Below are positions 1-12,089 of a stretch of 64,000 nt of DNA, in pieces (the stretch's first letter is position 1; each line of letters opens with the position of its first letter). Origin of the DNA: Maniola hyperantus (taxonomy: Eukaryota; Arthropoda; Insecta; Lepidoptera; Nymphalidae); the NCBI RefSeq assembly GCF_902806685.2, contig NC_048560.1, positions 6,042,212 through 6,106,211 on the forward strand, written 5' to 3'. Both the position numbers and the translations under genes were made by a program. The notes under the pieces are model-generated. The model was not told the origin of the DNA, made no database searches, and saw nothing but the letters and a program-made list of their open reading frames with translations.

Positions 1-618
1 TTTTTTTTATTTTTTTTTTTTATTTTTTATGTATGTTCCCCGATTACTCGAAGACGCCTGGACCGATTTTGAAAATTCTCTTTTTGTTTGAAAGGGTATA
101 CTTCAAAGTTGGTCCCATTTAAATTTGGTGAAGATCTGATGAACATCTTCGAAGATAGATACTGGAACTCCTCAACGAATAAGAGTAAATTGCTCGCGAT
201 CAGTGTAATAGCTTAGTAAACAGTAGATTTTTAACCAGTCATAGCATAATTCCATGGGGCCACTAAAAATTGTGAAATAATTTTTTTTTACAAAAAAAAT
301 AAAAACCGACTTCGATACACAAACACTAAAAATTGAAAAATAATTTAATTTATTACCGAATATATTATGTATACAAGAGTTAATATAGTTCCATAATAAT
401 ATTTTTTGGGGTCGGTGCCAATGAGGTGCCATTGTGGAGTCTCATAAAAATATGAAGTCTAGACGATTCGCGCAGCTAAAGCTAATTGGCACCGGCACCA
501 AAAAATATTATTATGGAACTATATTAACTCTTATATACATAATATATTCGGTAATAAATTAAATTATTTTTCAATTTTTAGTGTTTGTGTATCGAAGTCG
601 GTTTTTATTTTTTTTGTA
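1..618 (-). repeat. Composite inverted-repeat element, copy 1
   Basis: A poly-T tract leads into an outer segment (to about 289), then an inner foldback of about 330 bp (290-618). The inner part begins and ends with AAACCGACTTCG / CGAAGTCGGTTT arms around a GGTGCC-rich centre. The same two-part layout recurs at 4288, 7684 and 21376. An 86-codon ORF in it recurs in other copies and is a repeat artefact. Confidence 0.8.
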
Positions 619-825
619 AAAAATTTTTATTTTGTACGGACTATATCTTGGTTTTCTCTCGGTAGAATTTTCTTTCTTCTTTCTTCAAAAAGAAAATTTT
701 AGATTCTAACACCGCGGTGGTAGAATCATCTGAGATTGATTTAACACAACCTGACGTTTTTAATAAGCGTCCATTGGTTTTTTTCTGATTGAAAGATATT
801 TTCGGGTTAAAATGGTACCTACCTT

Positions 826-1005
826 ACTTTTTTTTAAAGAATATTAGCCAAGTTAATTGCTAACTAATATTCCCCTTTCCCCTCCAATTAAGCGTAAAGC
901 TTGTGCTAGGAGTAGGTACTACGACAATAGTGCAACGGGTGGGATTTGAACCGGTGAAACTTTCGGTTTTCAATCCGCTCCTTTAACCGTTGAGCTATCG
1001 AGCCT
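826..1005 (-). mobile_element. tRNA(Phe)-like SINE
   Basis: Read on the minus strand: a head like GCCTC.ATAGCTCAACGG with box B GGTTCAAA, then a tail ending AATATTCTTTAAAAAAAA. Related copies at 3122, 19022 and 41009. The anticodon-loop position reads GAA in the better copies, suggesting a tRNA-Phe ancestor. Confidence 0.7.
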
Positions 1006-1394
1006 AAAAAAATTCATATCACTGTTTTTTTTGTGTTTAATTTGTACAATGATTGCTTAGGCAGTAAGTAGTAACTATGTACCTACCTTTTGATCTGACA
1101 CAAACAGAAACATTAGTCATAATTTGCCGAATATTGCAATGATTCATACTAACTCTATTTTTGGACATTGGTCTAACTCTATAGCATTTTCCCCTGGGAT
1201 GCTTGCCGTCCAGTGCCACTAGTGTTTTTTGATAATAATGTCGAATTAAGTAAGTCACCGTATCTATTGATCAAAATTGCATTAAAATCCGTTGCATAGT
1301 TTAAAAGACCTAGACAAACGGCATGAAAGCACTTTGTTTTATACTTCACTTGAAAACTACTAAGGCATAGTCATCTTCATCATTATCATCATCA
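1006..1394. other. Unassigned, no gene recognised
   Basis: A 73-codon minus-strand ORF is present (1037-1258), with no recognisable motif and no splice context that supports it. Confidence 0.5.
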
Positions 1395-1880
1395 TCAGCC
1401 TGTGGATGTCCACTGTTGGACATAGGCCTTCCCTAAAGAGCGCCACCACACCCGGTCCTCAGCCTTCCTCATCCAGCCACTTCCCGCCAGCCTCTTTATA
1501 TCGTCGGTCCATCGTGCTGGAGGGCGTCCCACACTACGCTTGCTTGAACGCGGTCTCCACTCAAGGATTTTCCAAGTCCAACGGCCATCGCCTCTACGAC
1601 AGGCAGAACCTGCCCACTGCCACTTCAGCTTGCTAATAGTTTGGGCTATGTCAGTGACCTTGGTTCTCCTGCGGATCCCCTCATTTTCGATCTTATCCCT
1701 CAGGAAAACTCCTAACATAGCCCTCTCCATAGCTCGCTGAGCGACTTTGAATTTGTGAACAAGGCCGTTTGTCAGTGTCCACGGTTCAGCACCATACGTG
1801 AGGACGGGAAGAACACACTGGTTAAAGACTTTCGTCTTCAGGCACTGAGGAATTGACGATGAGAAGGCCTGACTCAATTT
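1395..1880 (-). pseudogene. RTE-like non-LTR retrotransposon, 3' end of reverse transcriptase ORF
   Basis: 160 codons on the minus strand: QCLKTKVFNQCVLPVLTYGA, then AQRAMERAMLG, IRRRTKVTDIAQ, KLKWQWAG and RSVGRPPARWTDDI, ending in VQQWTSTG and TGA-type repeats. This is the C-terminal part of a lepidopteran LINE polyprotein. 5' truncated, as usual. Further copies at 26095, 30624, 37385, 43725, 47596 and 48440. Confidence 0.88.
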
Positions 1881-2094
1881 CCCAAAGGCATAGTGGATAA
1901 ACTATATCAATGTCTCCAATAAATAAATAACTGTGCCAAAACGTAACGAATAAACAATTTAATTTGGAAATTTCATTTGGTAAGCAGCGTCGGGTGATCA
2001 CCGTGACCCACATTCCGGCCGCCATTTTGAATACAAGCGCGCGCGCCGGTAGGGCATTTCTCGTCATATCAACATCACTTATCGCCACTGTTCA

Positions 2095-2285
2095 GGGTTC
2101 CGTACCCAAAGGGTGCCAACAGGACCCTATTACTAGGCGTTCACTGTCCGTCCGTCCGTCTGTCAGCGGGCTGTATCTCGTGAGCTGTAATAGGTAGAGA
2201 GTTGAAAATTTCACAGAATGTGTATTTCTATGGCCGCTATAACAACAAATACCTAATAAAAAATGTCCGCCATGCAAATTAAAAA
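2095..2285 (+). repeat. Fragment of (GTCT/GTCC)n MITE
   Basis: Starts with the GGTTCCGTACCCAAAGGGT terminal motif and a GTCCGTCCGTCTGTC tract. Related to full-length copies at 15066, 23586, 29955 and 35577. Internal part diverged. Confidence 0.55.
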
Positions 2286-2289
2286 AAAA

Positions 2290-2460
2290 TCATCATCATC
2301 ATGATCAACCCATCGCCGGCTCACTACAGAGCTCGGGTCTCCTCTTAAAGTGAAAAGGGTTTTAGGCATAGTCTATCACGCTGGCCAATCTTTATTGCTT
2401 AATAATTGAGAACGTTATGGAGAACTCTCAGGCATGCAGGTTTCCTCAACATAAAAAATT
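2290..2460 (-). mobile_element. tRNA-derived SINE (Metulj/HaSE-like), tail fragment
   Basis: CATCATCATCATGATCAACC then the CGCCGGCTCACTACAGAG block and AGGCATGCAGGTTTCCTC. Lacks the tRNA-like head seen in the full copies at 9113, 27215 and 48950. Confidence 0.75.
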
Positions 2461-3118
2461 GAAAAGTGCTATTTTCTGTACAATGGTATGGAACCCTTCG
2501 TGTGAGAGTCTGACTCGCACTTGACTAATTTTTTATAGGCATGCCGACTAAATATAGAAGGATTCCGTGGCCTGGGTGACAGTTTTATAGTTTTTCTTTA
2601 TCCGAGGAACCACAAGGTTCATCACAACCCATCGCCGGCTCACTACTGATCACCGTGACCCACAATCCCGCCGCCATTTTGAATACTGAAATCTTTATTT
2701 TGCGATTAAAATAACCATGTCACTCTCAAGGTCTTTGACTATATTCATGCAAAAAATCACATTGATCCGTAGCTGCGTTGCGGCGTGATTGAGGGACAAA
2801 CCAACAAACAACATACTATGGGAAGTGATTTCAGTGACAAATATACAAAATCTTATTCCCGCCTTACCTCAGCCGTGAGGGGTCCACCCACATATTGACA
2901 TTCCATATATCCACGAATAGCGCGGTGTATTTTGCCACCTAATCTTTTGTAATACGAAAAGCTAAGGAGTAGGGCAATACCCTACCGGCCTCGCGGCTTT
3001 CCTGACACCTCTTATTTTGGATGACTTCAAGGCAATCAGTGTACAGGCGACTTTTGAGTAAGCTGCAATTTCCTTGAGAGTCATAATGCCTTGGTATTTT
3101 AAGTTCGTGGATCTTTAA
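2461..3118. other. Unassigned repeat-like sequence
   Basis: Contains short scraps of SINE (CATCGCCGGCTCACTAC) and a CACCGTGACCCACA..CGCCGCCATTTTGAATAC segment also present at about 1999-2034. No gene seen. Confidence 0.4.
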
Positions 3119-3121
3119 TTA

Positions 3122-3287
3122 TTTTTTAAAAAGAATATTAGCCATGTTATATGACTAATCCCTTTCCTCTCCAACTAAGCGTCAGGCTTGTGCTAGGAGT
3201 AGGTACGACAATAGTGCAACGGGCGGGGTTTGAACCGTCGACCTTTCGGTTTTCAGTCCACTCCTATACCGGTTGAGCTATTGAGGC
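3122..3287 (-). mobile_element. tRNA(Phe)-like SINE
   Basis: Same family as 826-1005, closer to the consensus: minus-strand head GAGCCTCAATAGCTCAACCG with box B GGTTCAAACCC. Confidence 0.75.
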
Positions 3288-3327
3288 TCTAAAATTAACG
3301 CTGAAGCTCATGCAAATAAATACGCCC

Positions 3328-3552
3328 TGGTATGGTGGGAAGGCTTTGGCCGTGGCTAGTTACCACCCTACCGGCAAAGCCGTGCCCCCAAGCGATTTAG
3401 CGTTCCGCTACGATGCCGTGTAGAAGCCAAAGGCGTATGGTCTTATTAAAAACTGCCATACCCCTTCCAGGTTAGCCCGCTGCCATCTTAGACTGCATCA
3501 TCACTTACCACCAGGTGAGATTGCAGTCAAAGGCTGTATCTGAATAAAAAAA
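3328..3552 (+). mobile_element. tRNA-derived SINE, body and tail
   Basis: TGGTGGGAAGGCTTTGGCCG then GCCGTGGCTAGTTACCACCC, ending TGTATCTGAATAAAAAA. Shares body with 48716-48940 and 26640-26790. The tRNA-like head is missing. Confidence 0.7.
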
Positions 3553-3974
3553 ATACTTTTCGGTAGAGCTTTTAAGTAAATAGTTCAAACCTTGCGTTGT
3601 TTCGAATTCTCGACTTGAAGATGGTCTAAGTACAAAAGAGATAGAATATCCTACTGCCTCGCACATTTCCTGGGATGCTGTTAGGTCTCTTGAATCCTTT
3701 GCGGGCTAAGATGGGATTAGGTGTAGAGGAGGTGATAATGTCTTCGATGCAAGTGGCGTGCGATTTCTTAGCAAGATTTAATTTCTTTAAAATCATGATG
3801 CACTGGTTGTTAGTTACTCATAACATAACAAAGGAAGCTTATTCTAAATCTTGGAATTAATTAGTGGGGCATGCCTTTACACTTAGATTCTAGTTATTAA
3901 ATCATGTGTATCGAATCCTTTGCAAAAATTTTACATATATTTTTGGATGGAGATTAGGTATATTTTATTCATAA
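3553..3974. other. Unassigned, no gene recognised
   Basis: A 61-codon ORF at 3675 has no known motif. Nothing else seen. Confidence 0.4.
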
Positions 3975-3977
3975 CTA

Positions 3978-4175
3978 GATGATCTCGCGTCTTCTTTCGC
4001 ATGGTTTTTGTAAAAATCCCACGGAAACTTTTAGATTTTCCGGGATAAAAAATAGCCTATGTCCTTCCATGGAATATAAGCTAGCCCTGTACTAAATTTC
4101 GTCATAATTGGTTAAACTGTTGGGCCGTGAAAAGCTAGCAGACAGACAGACAGATACACTTTCGCATTTATAATA
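3978..4175 (-). mobile_element. Helitron-like element (Lep1-type), type A
   Basis: Begins ACTAGATGATCTCGCG and ends CACTTTCGCATTTATAATAT with CTAGCAGACAGACAGACAGA before it. The opposite-strand end CATCAGCTAGT plus a small GCGACttcGTCGC-type hairpin fits a Helitron 3' terminus (CTRR). Many copies follow. Confidence 0.65.
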
Positions 4176-4287
4176 TTTTTATGAATTCATCCTCCGGAAA
4201 ACATAATTTCGCATTAGAAAGTAGGTATCGTACTTATACCAATTTCCTTACGACTTACGAGGTATTTATAGTGTTTTAATGTTTTTA

Positions 4288-4328
4288 ACCGACTTCAAAA
4301 AAAGGAGGAGGTTCTCAATTCGTCGGAA

Positions 4329-4366
<38 letters not shown>

Positions 4367-4941
4367 ATGTTCCCCGATTACTCAAAAACGCCTGGACCGA
4401 GTTTGAAAATTCTTTTTTTGTTTGAAAGGGTATACTTCAAAGTTGGTCCCATTTCAATTTGGTGAAGATCTGATGAACATCTTCGAAGATAGATACTGGA
4501 ACTCCTCAACGGATAAGAGTAAATTGCTCGCGATCAGTGTAATAGCTTAGTAAACAGTAGATTTTTAACCAGTCATAGCATAATTCCATGGGGCCACTAA
4601 AAATTGTGAAATAAAAATTTTTACAAAAAAAATAAAAACCGACTTCGTTACATAAACACTAAAAATTGAAAAATAATTTAATTTATTACCGAATATATTA
4701 TGTATACAAGAGTTAATATAGTTCCATAATAATATTTTTTGGGGTCGGTGCCATTGTGGAGTCCCATAAAAATATGAAGTCTAGACGATTCGCGCAGCTA
4801 AAGCTAATTGGCACCGGCACCAAAAAGTATTATTATGGAACTATATTAACTCTTGTATACATAATATATTCGGTAATAAATTAAATTATTTTTCAATTTT
4901 TAGTGTTTATGTAACGAAGTCGGTTTTTATTTTTTTTGTAA
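4288..4941 (-). repeat. Composite inverted-repeat element, copy 2
   Basis: Starts AACCGACTTCAAAAAAAGGA, followed by a T tract and the outer segment, then the inner foldback from about 4622 ending CGAAGTCGGTTTTTA. Most complete copy with both outer ends. Confidence 0.8.
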
Positions 4942-4971
4942 TAGATTCTCACGACCTTGATTGCAAAATCA

Positions 4972-5190
4972 GTACCCTTATTATAAATGCGAAAGTGTGT
5001 TTGTTTGTTGGTTTGTCTTTCAATCACGTCGCAACAGAGCAACGAGTCGACGTGATTTTTTGCATGGGGATAGTTTATGACCTGGAGAGTGACATAGGCT
5101 ACTTTTTATCCCGGAAAATGAAAGCGTTCCTACGGGATTTTTTAGAAACCTAAATCCACGCGTACGAAGTCGCGGGCATCAGCTAGTTTT
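4972..5190 (+). mobile_element. Helitron-like element, type A
   Basis: Plus orientation: AATGCGAAAGTGTGTTTGTT to AAGTCGCGGGCATCAGCTAG followed by T. Internal TCAATCACGTCGCAAC and TTTTTATCCCGGAAAA blocks shared with the other copies. Confidence 0.7.
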
Positions 5191-6049
5191 TAATAATTGC
5201 TGGCCAGGTACGAGTCAGAACACGCATGATGTAGGGTTCCGTAGTCATGCTGGTTGCTACAAACTTTGACGGCCATTATTTCGCAAACGGTAGTTTTTTC
5301 CCAAAAACTGTCTAAGAAACCTCATAATGATTTTAAAATATCTATTACTCGAGGTAATGTACCCGAGGATCTAAAATCAAATATATGTTTTTTTTGATTG
5401 CCGCTTTTCAATTATTTTTTTCAAAATTTAAACAAAAGATATATAACTCTGTTAAGCGGTGACAGTTTATGTAGTTATTGTAAGTAATTTCAATTCTGTT
5501 GTACACAATCTTAAAATAAACTAAAATGATGCGTCTAAATCTATTGCTATCCCTTTCATAATGATGCTTACGGAAAAGGATAGCACAAGATTTAGTTTAG
5601 AGATTGTGTTCAAGAGAATCGGCCCCATTGTGCTTTTTAACTTTACAACACTTACATTTTATTTTTGAAATTTTTGTAACAAACAGACAGACGGACTGGA
5701 CGAAACTAGAAGGGTCCCTTGTTGTAATACGGGATCTCAAAAACTTACAATAGTAATCGAATGAGACGCGTATAAAATGAACGCTAACTAACCTACATAG
5801 TTATATTACACACGAATAGGTACTGTATGAATGGTATCTGGTTATAAAGTTTCCCTGTCTTATCGCAAACATACAAATAAAAAATAATTACCTAAATTGG
5901 ATACTCCAAATTATAAGTAGGTACGTGTGGATTTTTTCCCTATGACGAATATGTTGTTATTCGATCGATACGCATCTCTAAAACTTACTTGTAGATTTCG
6001 ACATAAATTTCTGCTTTTACAGGTTATCATACACCTATTATTATGCTTA
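5191..6049. other. Diverged (GTCT)n-type repeat and unassigned AT-rich sequence
   Basis: GTAGGGTTCCGTAGTC at about 5231 and AACAGACAGACGGACTGGAC at 5681 look like the two sides of a diverged MITE. No coding signal. Confidence 0.4.
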
Positions 6050-6255
6050 CTAGCTAATGCTCGCGACTTCGTATGCGTGGAATTAGGTTTTTAAAATCTA
6101 GTGGGAGCTCTTTGATTTTCCGGGATAAAAAGTCTATGTCACTCTCCAGGTCTTTTTGCAAACCCATGCAAAAAATCACGTCAATCCGTTGAACCGTTGC
6201 GACATGATTGAAGGAGAAACCAACAAACAAATACACTTTCGCATTTATAAAAAGG
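6050..6255 (-). mobile_element. Helitron-like element, type A
   Basis: CTAGCTAATGCTCGCGACTT to ACACTTTCGCATTTATAAAA, with the TTTTCCGGGATAAAAAG and AAAAATCACGTCAATCCG blocks. Confidence 0.65.
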
Positions 6256-7620
6256 GTACTGATTTACCCAAACCCCGCCATAACTGTGGCGGGGTTGTTT
6301 GCTTGAAAAGGAGGAAAATAAGGAAGAGGAAAGACGAAAAAAAGGGCCGTGAAAATAGTCACCAATTTTACTCCGTTGTAGGGCGAAAGGCAGAGACAGT
6401 GGTAGAGTCCAGCTCCACCCAGTGGGTGTCCATGAGGATTTCCCCTACTACCTATATCAATTTAAAAAAAAGGTGTTGGCTGGTCTGGTGGGGTCGCTCG
6501 CTTACTCCGCTTCAGAATGATAGTCACCGGCTCATTTGGCATTTAAATTTTTAACCCATTAAAGGTTTTTAACGAGAATTACTAATATCATTTTCTAATC
6601 AATTCGATAAAGCAGTAATGTAAGTACGTAAATTTTTTATTGCACCACTAAACACAAATGATACAAAGAAGATATCTTAAAATATACATAGGTATAAAAT
6701 AGCGATATCTTCCAGACAACCTTAACGCTAGGGAGCAACGAACAAATGGAGAGTGGGAGGTGGTGTATAGTAAACCTAAATACTATTAGCTAAATGAACT
6801 AAACCATGTAATATAGTACCAATCAATGTTAAATAAGCTCGGTGGCTATCATTCATCGTTGAACACTGAGTGTCTAAAACCTGCATCAATCATTATTACA
6901 ATCTCAATTGTTCTGATTTGCTGAATTTGTGCGATTCTTGTTGCAACAATGCATTGTAGCCAATAGTGAGCGAGCATTAACCAATCAGAGATGATTGCGA
7001 TCGTGACATTGTAGCTGTCAAACAACCGCGGTAGGGCCACAGGTCTCCTTCGACTGACACCATTACCACCACCATCTATATAACCGTTTTACCACACAAT
7101 AATCAATACCACTCTAAAAAAAAGTATGATTATTGACCATGGTCATGGAACTCACGATTTCAAAAGAAAACTAAGCCCCTGACCTTTTGAGATTACCTTT
7201 GTTCACAATCTCTTGGTAAATAAAAAGTTTGAGCGAGTAAAAGTAACTAAAGTAACGCTTGCAGATCGCAAGCGCGCACTTTCACTGGTGAGTGGTGAGA
7301 ACGCCTTGCGATCTGCCCGGCTTTCCGGTATATCATATTACCATACGCGATGTCCTGTTCTAGATTACGCACATTTTTTCTGCAGCAGTTTTATGAACAC
7401 TATCACATAATATAGGTAGTGCCTTGTGGCGCAGACTATGTAATAGTACTGACGTACTTGTGGTTAAGACAAATGGTCGGCATCCTATTCCTCCTACATC
7501 TCCAACTTTTTGTAGTTACTTGCATTTTAAGCAATTAAATAATAAGCAATTGAAACTTAAGTATAGGTTGCCCGGAAGAGATCATTGTGATAAGGTCGCC
7601 CTTTGTTTTTAAGTATGTCC
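6256..7620. other. Mostly unassigned; small hairpins
   Basis: Holds a perfect 10-bp-arm hairpin at 6271-6296 (AACCCCGCCA/TGGCGGGGTT) and a 12-bp inverted pair at 7261-7272/7305-7316 (GCAGATCGCAAG). Several ORFs under 135 codons lack recognisable domains. No gene called. Confidence 0.4.
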
Positions 7621-7670
7621 TGTATTTTTTTATTCTTTGTCATAGTATTAAGCAATAAAGATATTTAAAA
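7535..7670 (+). mobile_element. Non-LTR retrotransposon 3' UTR remnant
   Basis: AAGTATAGGTTGCCCGGAAG followed by AGATCATTGTGATAAGG, CGCCCTTTG and AGCAATAAAGATA resembles a 3' UTR tail common to lepidopteran LINEs, ending in an A-rich run. Confidence 0.5.
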
Positions 7671-7683
7671 TTAAAAAAAAAAT

Positions 7684-8380
7684 ACAAAAAAAATAAAAAC
7701 CGACTTCGATACACAAACACTAAAAATTGTAAAATAATTTAATTTATTACCGAATATATTATGTATACAAGAGTTAATATAGTTCCATAATAATACTTTT
7801 TGGTGCCGGTGCCAATTAGCTTTAGCAGCGCGAATCGTCTAGACTTCATATTTTTATGAGACTCCACAATGGCACCTCATTGGCACCGACCCCAAAAAAT
7901 ATTATTATGGAACTATATTAACTCTTGTATACATAATATATTCGGTAATCAATTTAATTATTTTTCAATTTTTAGTGTTTGTGTATCGAAGTCGGTTTTT
8001 ATTTTTTTTGTAATTTTTTTTTATTTCTCAATTTTTAGTGGCCCCATGGAATTATGCTATGACTGGTTAAAAATCTACTGTTTACTAAGCTATTACACTG
8101 ATCGCGAGCAATTTACTCTTATCCGTTGAGGAGTTCCAGTATCTATCTTCGAAGATATGCATCAGATCTTCACCAATTTTAAATGGGACCAACTTTGAAG
8201 TATACCCTTTCAAACAAAAAAAGAATTTTCAAAATCGGTCCATTCGTCTTCGAGTGATCGGGGAACATACATAAAAAAAAAAAAGATTTCGACGAATTGA
8301 GAACCTCCTCCTTTTTTTGAAGTCGGTTACAAAAGATTCCGACGAATTGAGAACCTCCTCCTTTTTTTGAAGTCGGTTAA
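7684..8380 (+). repeat. Composite inverted-repeat element, copy 3
   Basis: Opposite orientation to copies 1-2: inner foldback 7684-8012, outer segment 8013-8380. The outer end CCTCCTCCTTTTTTTGAAG plus TCGGTTA is present twice in tandem (about 8307 and 8357). Confidence 0.8.
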
Positions 8381-8387
8381 AAATTAA

Positions 8388-8580
8388 ATATCACTTGCTT
8401 TAACGGTGAAGGAAAATATCGTGAGGAAACCTCATAGCTGAGAGTTCTCCATAATGTTTTCGAAAGGTGTGTGCAGAAGTCTGCCCATCCGCACTTTGCT
8501 GACGTGGTGTACTATAAACCCTTCTCATTCTGAGAAGATACGCGTGTTCAGTAGTGAGCCGACGACGGGTTGATGATGAA
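8388..8580 (+). mobile_element. tRNA-derived SINE (Metulj/HaSE-like), 5'-truncated
   Basis: Starts at ATATCACTTGCTTTAACGGT and runs to GACGACGGGTTGATGATGAA. Joins directly to the end of the preceding composite repeat. Confidence 0.75.
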
Positions 8581-8949
8581 TGAATTATCACAAGAAAACC
8601 AATATTATTCATGGAAAAAGGAAACGTTGAAGAAAAGCTTTCCATAGGTAGATATATGTCGAACAAGCAGGAGGCCTTTACTAATTTCATAACAAACAAA
8701 TATTTTATTAAACAAATAAACACTCATAAGTTATAGGTGCATTAAGTGCCTATATAATAATAAAATTATTGCCAACGATTATGCAATCGCGATCGGCTAT
8801 GTGGGTCAATTTTACACAATATACTGTCATATTGTGAATATAATACTCTAACTCATATGTTATATTAAAAAGATTCATTTCTCTGTCAGTATAACGGCAT
8901 AGTTAACATCTTAAAGAATAAAGGCAAACATTTAGAAAAAAATGGCACC
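8581..8949. other. Unassigned, no gene recognised
   Basis: AT-rich; no motif or repeat recognised. Confidence 0.4.
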
Positions 8950-9105
8950 ATCAATAATGGTATGCTCCGTACAAAATGACTTCTCACGTGCCATTTTAAC
9001 TCTATGGCTCAACTGTCATGACAAAAGTACTTCACCTTTAAAATAAGGACTAAAATCGTACTTTTGAAAAATGACGTGTGAGAAGTCATTTTGTACGCGT
9101 TAAAA
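8950..9105. repeat. Foldback MITE, family B
   Basis: Ends are inverted: GTACAAAATGACTTCTCAC at the left and GTGAGAAGTCATTTTGTAC at the right, around GTCATGACAAAAGTAC. Other copies at 43495, 44585, 53360 and a fragment at 58760. Confidence 0.75.
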
Positions 9106-9112
9106 CGAAATG

Positions 9113-9437
9113 GGATAGCCAAGCTGTGATAACGTAGTGGTTAGGAGTTAGGACGTCCGCCTTCTAACCGGGGGTCGGGGGTTCGATCCCGGGCACGCAC
9201 CTCTATCTTTTCGAAGCTATGCGCGTTTTAATTTAATTAATTAAATATCACTTGCTTTAACGGTGAAGGAAAACATCGTGAGGAAACCTGCATTCCTGAG
9301 AGTTCTCCATAATGGTCTCAAAGGTGTGTGAAGTCTACCAATCCGCACATGGCCAGCGTGGTAGACTATGGCCAAAACCCTTCTCACTCTGAGAGGAGAC
9401 CCGTTCTTTGTAGTGAGCCGGTGATGGGTTGATCATG
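9113..9437 (+). mobile_element. tRNA-derived SINE (Metulj/HaSE-like), full length with TSD
   Basis: Head carries box A-like TAGTGGTTAGGA and box B GGTTCGATCCC. The tail ends GATGGGTTGATCATG. Flanked by a direct repeat AAAACGAAATG (9102-9112 and 9438-9448), a target-site duplication of the retroposition type. A short duplication (TTAGGAGTTAGGA) sits in the head. Confidence 0.85.
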
Positions 9438-9448
9438 AAAACGAAATG

Positions 9449-10434
9449 ATAATTTTCTCTTTTTTTTATAGATATTCTTTCATATAAAAATCCGATTTGA
9501 TTTAGTAACTCTATGAGATCAGATCAGAAATATTTAGAATTTATTTAGTACTAGTAAAATTTGAAAATAATTCACAAAATTATTTATTTATTTATTATAC
9601 CTACCTAATAATGTCATAATTTAGTCACTATCCAAATAAATTTCGACCTCACAAACCAAATTGAATTAACCTAATCTGATTCCTACTTCCATGGCCTACC
9701 TTGGTTCAACATTTCTGCATGCCATTGTTTTATTTTGATACTAGGAATTCTCAGGCCTAAGGGTAATATGCATAGTATTCGTTGTTCGTGATAGCATTTT
9801 GGCGTATTTCTGATTTACCTCTAGCTTTACAAAATACCTACCTGTGACCATTTATTCTTTTACTCCCAATGAATGAGCTAGCACATTTTTGGATCATATT
9901 TTTAAGGCATTGGTGGTATATCTTTTTCATGTAAACTTTTTGAAGTTAGACACAGAGAATTCAACGTCATTGTTCGCATATACAAGGTTTTGGAAAACAA
10001 AATCGTAAAATTTGGTGGTGGACAGGGGATAATGCTTTGTTGTGATTGGTGGACTCAAAAGTCACGTTATCATGACAATGTGCGGAATGAGGGTACCGAA
10101 CGGGCGTGGGCCGACTTTTATGCTATAAGCAACTGCCTAAGCTTGGCGATCGGGGGTGTCCGCTATTAGGCGTCTGTAGGTGGTGGTCTGTGAGTGTAGA
10201 GCTACTAAATCATTATTATTATTCATCGTAATTTCGTTATGTTTCTTGGCAGCCTCGTGTTACGTCTCAAAGTATCTTTGACTCTTCTTATATTTTTCAT
10301 TGATGAATCTATATTTAGATTTAGATTAGTTTTAAAATCATAAAGTCAGAAATCGAATTTTTACTATAGAAGATAGATTGTTTAAAATAATATGTCGACA
10401 CTTGTTCTTTAAAATAATAGAGATTTTGCTTGCA
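9449..10434. other. Unassigned, no gene recognised
   Basis: AT-rich. No long ORF, tRNA head or recognised repeat was seen. Confidence 0.4.
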
Positions 10435-10439
10435 ATGAA

Positions 10440-10632
10440 TCGATATATCTCTATACATAAAAATGAATCGCTAAATGTGTTGCTGATCACAAACCTCGAG
10501 AACAACTGAACCGATTTCGCTAATTCTTTTTTTATTATATTCCTTGAAGTACGAGGATGGTTCTTACGGAGAGAAAAAAAAAACCTGAAAAAGAATCGAC
10601 TGTTAGTACGAAGTTCGCCGGGGCAGCTAGTA
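10440..10632 (+). mobile_element. Helitron-like element, type C
   Basis: AATGAATCGCTAAATGTGTT to AAGTTCGCCGGGGCAGCTAG then T. A second copy at 37186-37372 shares ACCGATT..GCTAATTCTTTTTTTA and the CTAG end. Confidence 0.6.
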
Positions 10633-12089
10633 TGCGATAAAAATTTGATAAATCACTTGATACCGTCTCCAAGCGCAAAGAATGCCATATTATTGTCTCA
10701 ACGTCCAACGAATTCCGTTCAACAAGTGAAAGCCAAAATAATTTACTAAACAGAGCGCGACGCGTTAAAATAAAAAGAACAACCTTTGACAGTATTTTGC
10801 AAAGACAAACTAACTATAATACTTATTAGTCGTGACTCCTAATGGATATTATATGTGTTCTATTTTAAAATCGTTTATTTTCGAATCAGCCGTGCGCTCT
10901 CTTGCGAAGTCGCGCATGGAATGAGGTCGCCGCGTTCCAATTTTGATTTTTAGACTCTTGATAGCCAGGTACTTTCACTGACATTTGTTTTTTTTATCAT
11001 AACTACCATACACTGAGGCTTTGATCTATTGTGCTTTTGAAATCCGGCTTTTACATTTAACTAGCTGCTACCTCCATACTTTGTCGATCTGAACTTTGTG
11101 TTCCATCGCAGAATTTCAGGTCTATTTCCAAATGTTAATTAAGGGTTATATTATTAAAACACAAAGAAACAGACAGATATACATATTCTAGCTGACTTTG
11201 TTGGCGTGGATTTTGTCTCCAAAAAGTAAGCTATGTTTGCGCTTCGTCAAGAACGGTTCTACGTTTGAGCAGCTATAACAAGGTAACAAACAGTTAAACT
11301 TTCGCTTTTATTGTAATAGTACTAGATGATGCCCGCGACTTAGTCTGCGTGGATTTTTATTTAAATTAAAAATAAAAAGTGCTAGGATGCAAGCTATCCC
11401 TGTACCAAATAGATGATTCTCATGACTTCATCCACGTGGATTTAAGTTTTTAAGAATCCCATGGGAACTCTTCTGGAACAAAAAAAATCCTATATCCTAC
11501 ACCGGCATACAAGCTATCTCTTAAAGGTTAAATGGTAAGGTCGGCCTTAACAAGCTAACAGACAGACAGACACTCATTTATTTAGAATTTTAGTATGAAT
11601 GGAGTACGGATAGTGGATTTCGAAGATTGTGATTGGCTGCTTTCATTAGATAGACATTTCCTTGTTCAGATATTGACCGTATCTTAGTCGTATCTACCTA
11701 TAGTAGATCTAAACCTGAATCGTTTTCTCTTTACATAACTGAATTTAACTTAGTGTCTTGTTGTATTTTATCTTTTTCTTCCTGGTGGGTTCCGGACCTT
11801 ATGGCCGGTTCACATTACTCCAATAGCGTTCGATATGCAAGCTTTTCTAGTGCTGTATTGCTAGTACTACTATAATCATAACAATAGCGTCATATATATT
11901 GTCTTCAGTAAAAGAAAACGTTTGCAGAAACGATTAAATTTTAAAAAGGATTTCTCTATTTAACACATAATTTTGCACTATAAGGCCCTTATTAATAAAA
12001 AAGAAAACACAGCGAATAATGTGCATATACAATATACTCAGTTTTGGTGTTCTGACAAATTTAGTGTAATGTTTACAGTGTATCTATCT
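10633..12089. other. Unassigned with decayed Helitron-like type A copies
   Basis: 11325-11590 holds two degraded type A copies (GATGATGCCCGCGACTTAG and the GACAGACAGACACTCATTTA end). The rest, including 10633-11300, shows no gene. Confidence 0.45.

Noticed and set aside
172..432. 86-codon ORF repeated nearly unchanged at 7869 and 21561
   Set aside because: It lies wholly within the composite inverted-repeat element, and its arms and low-complexity content explain the recurrence. No protein family resemblance.
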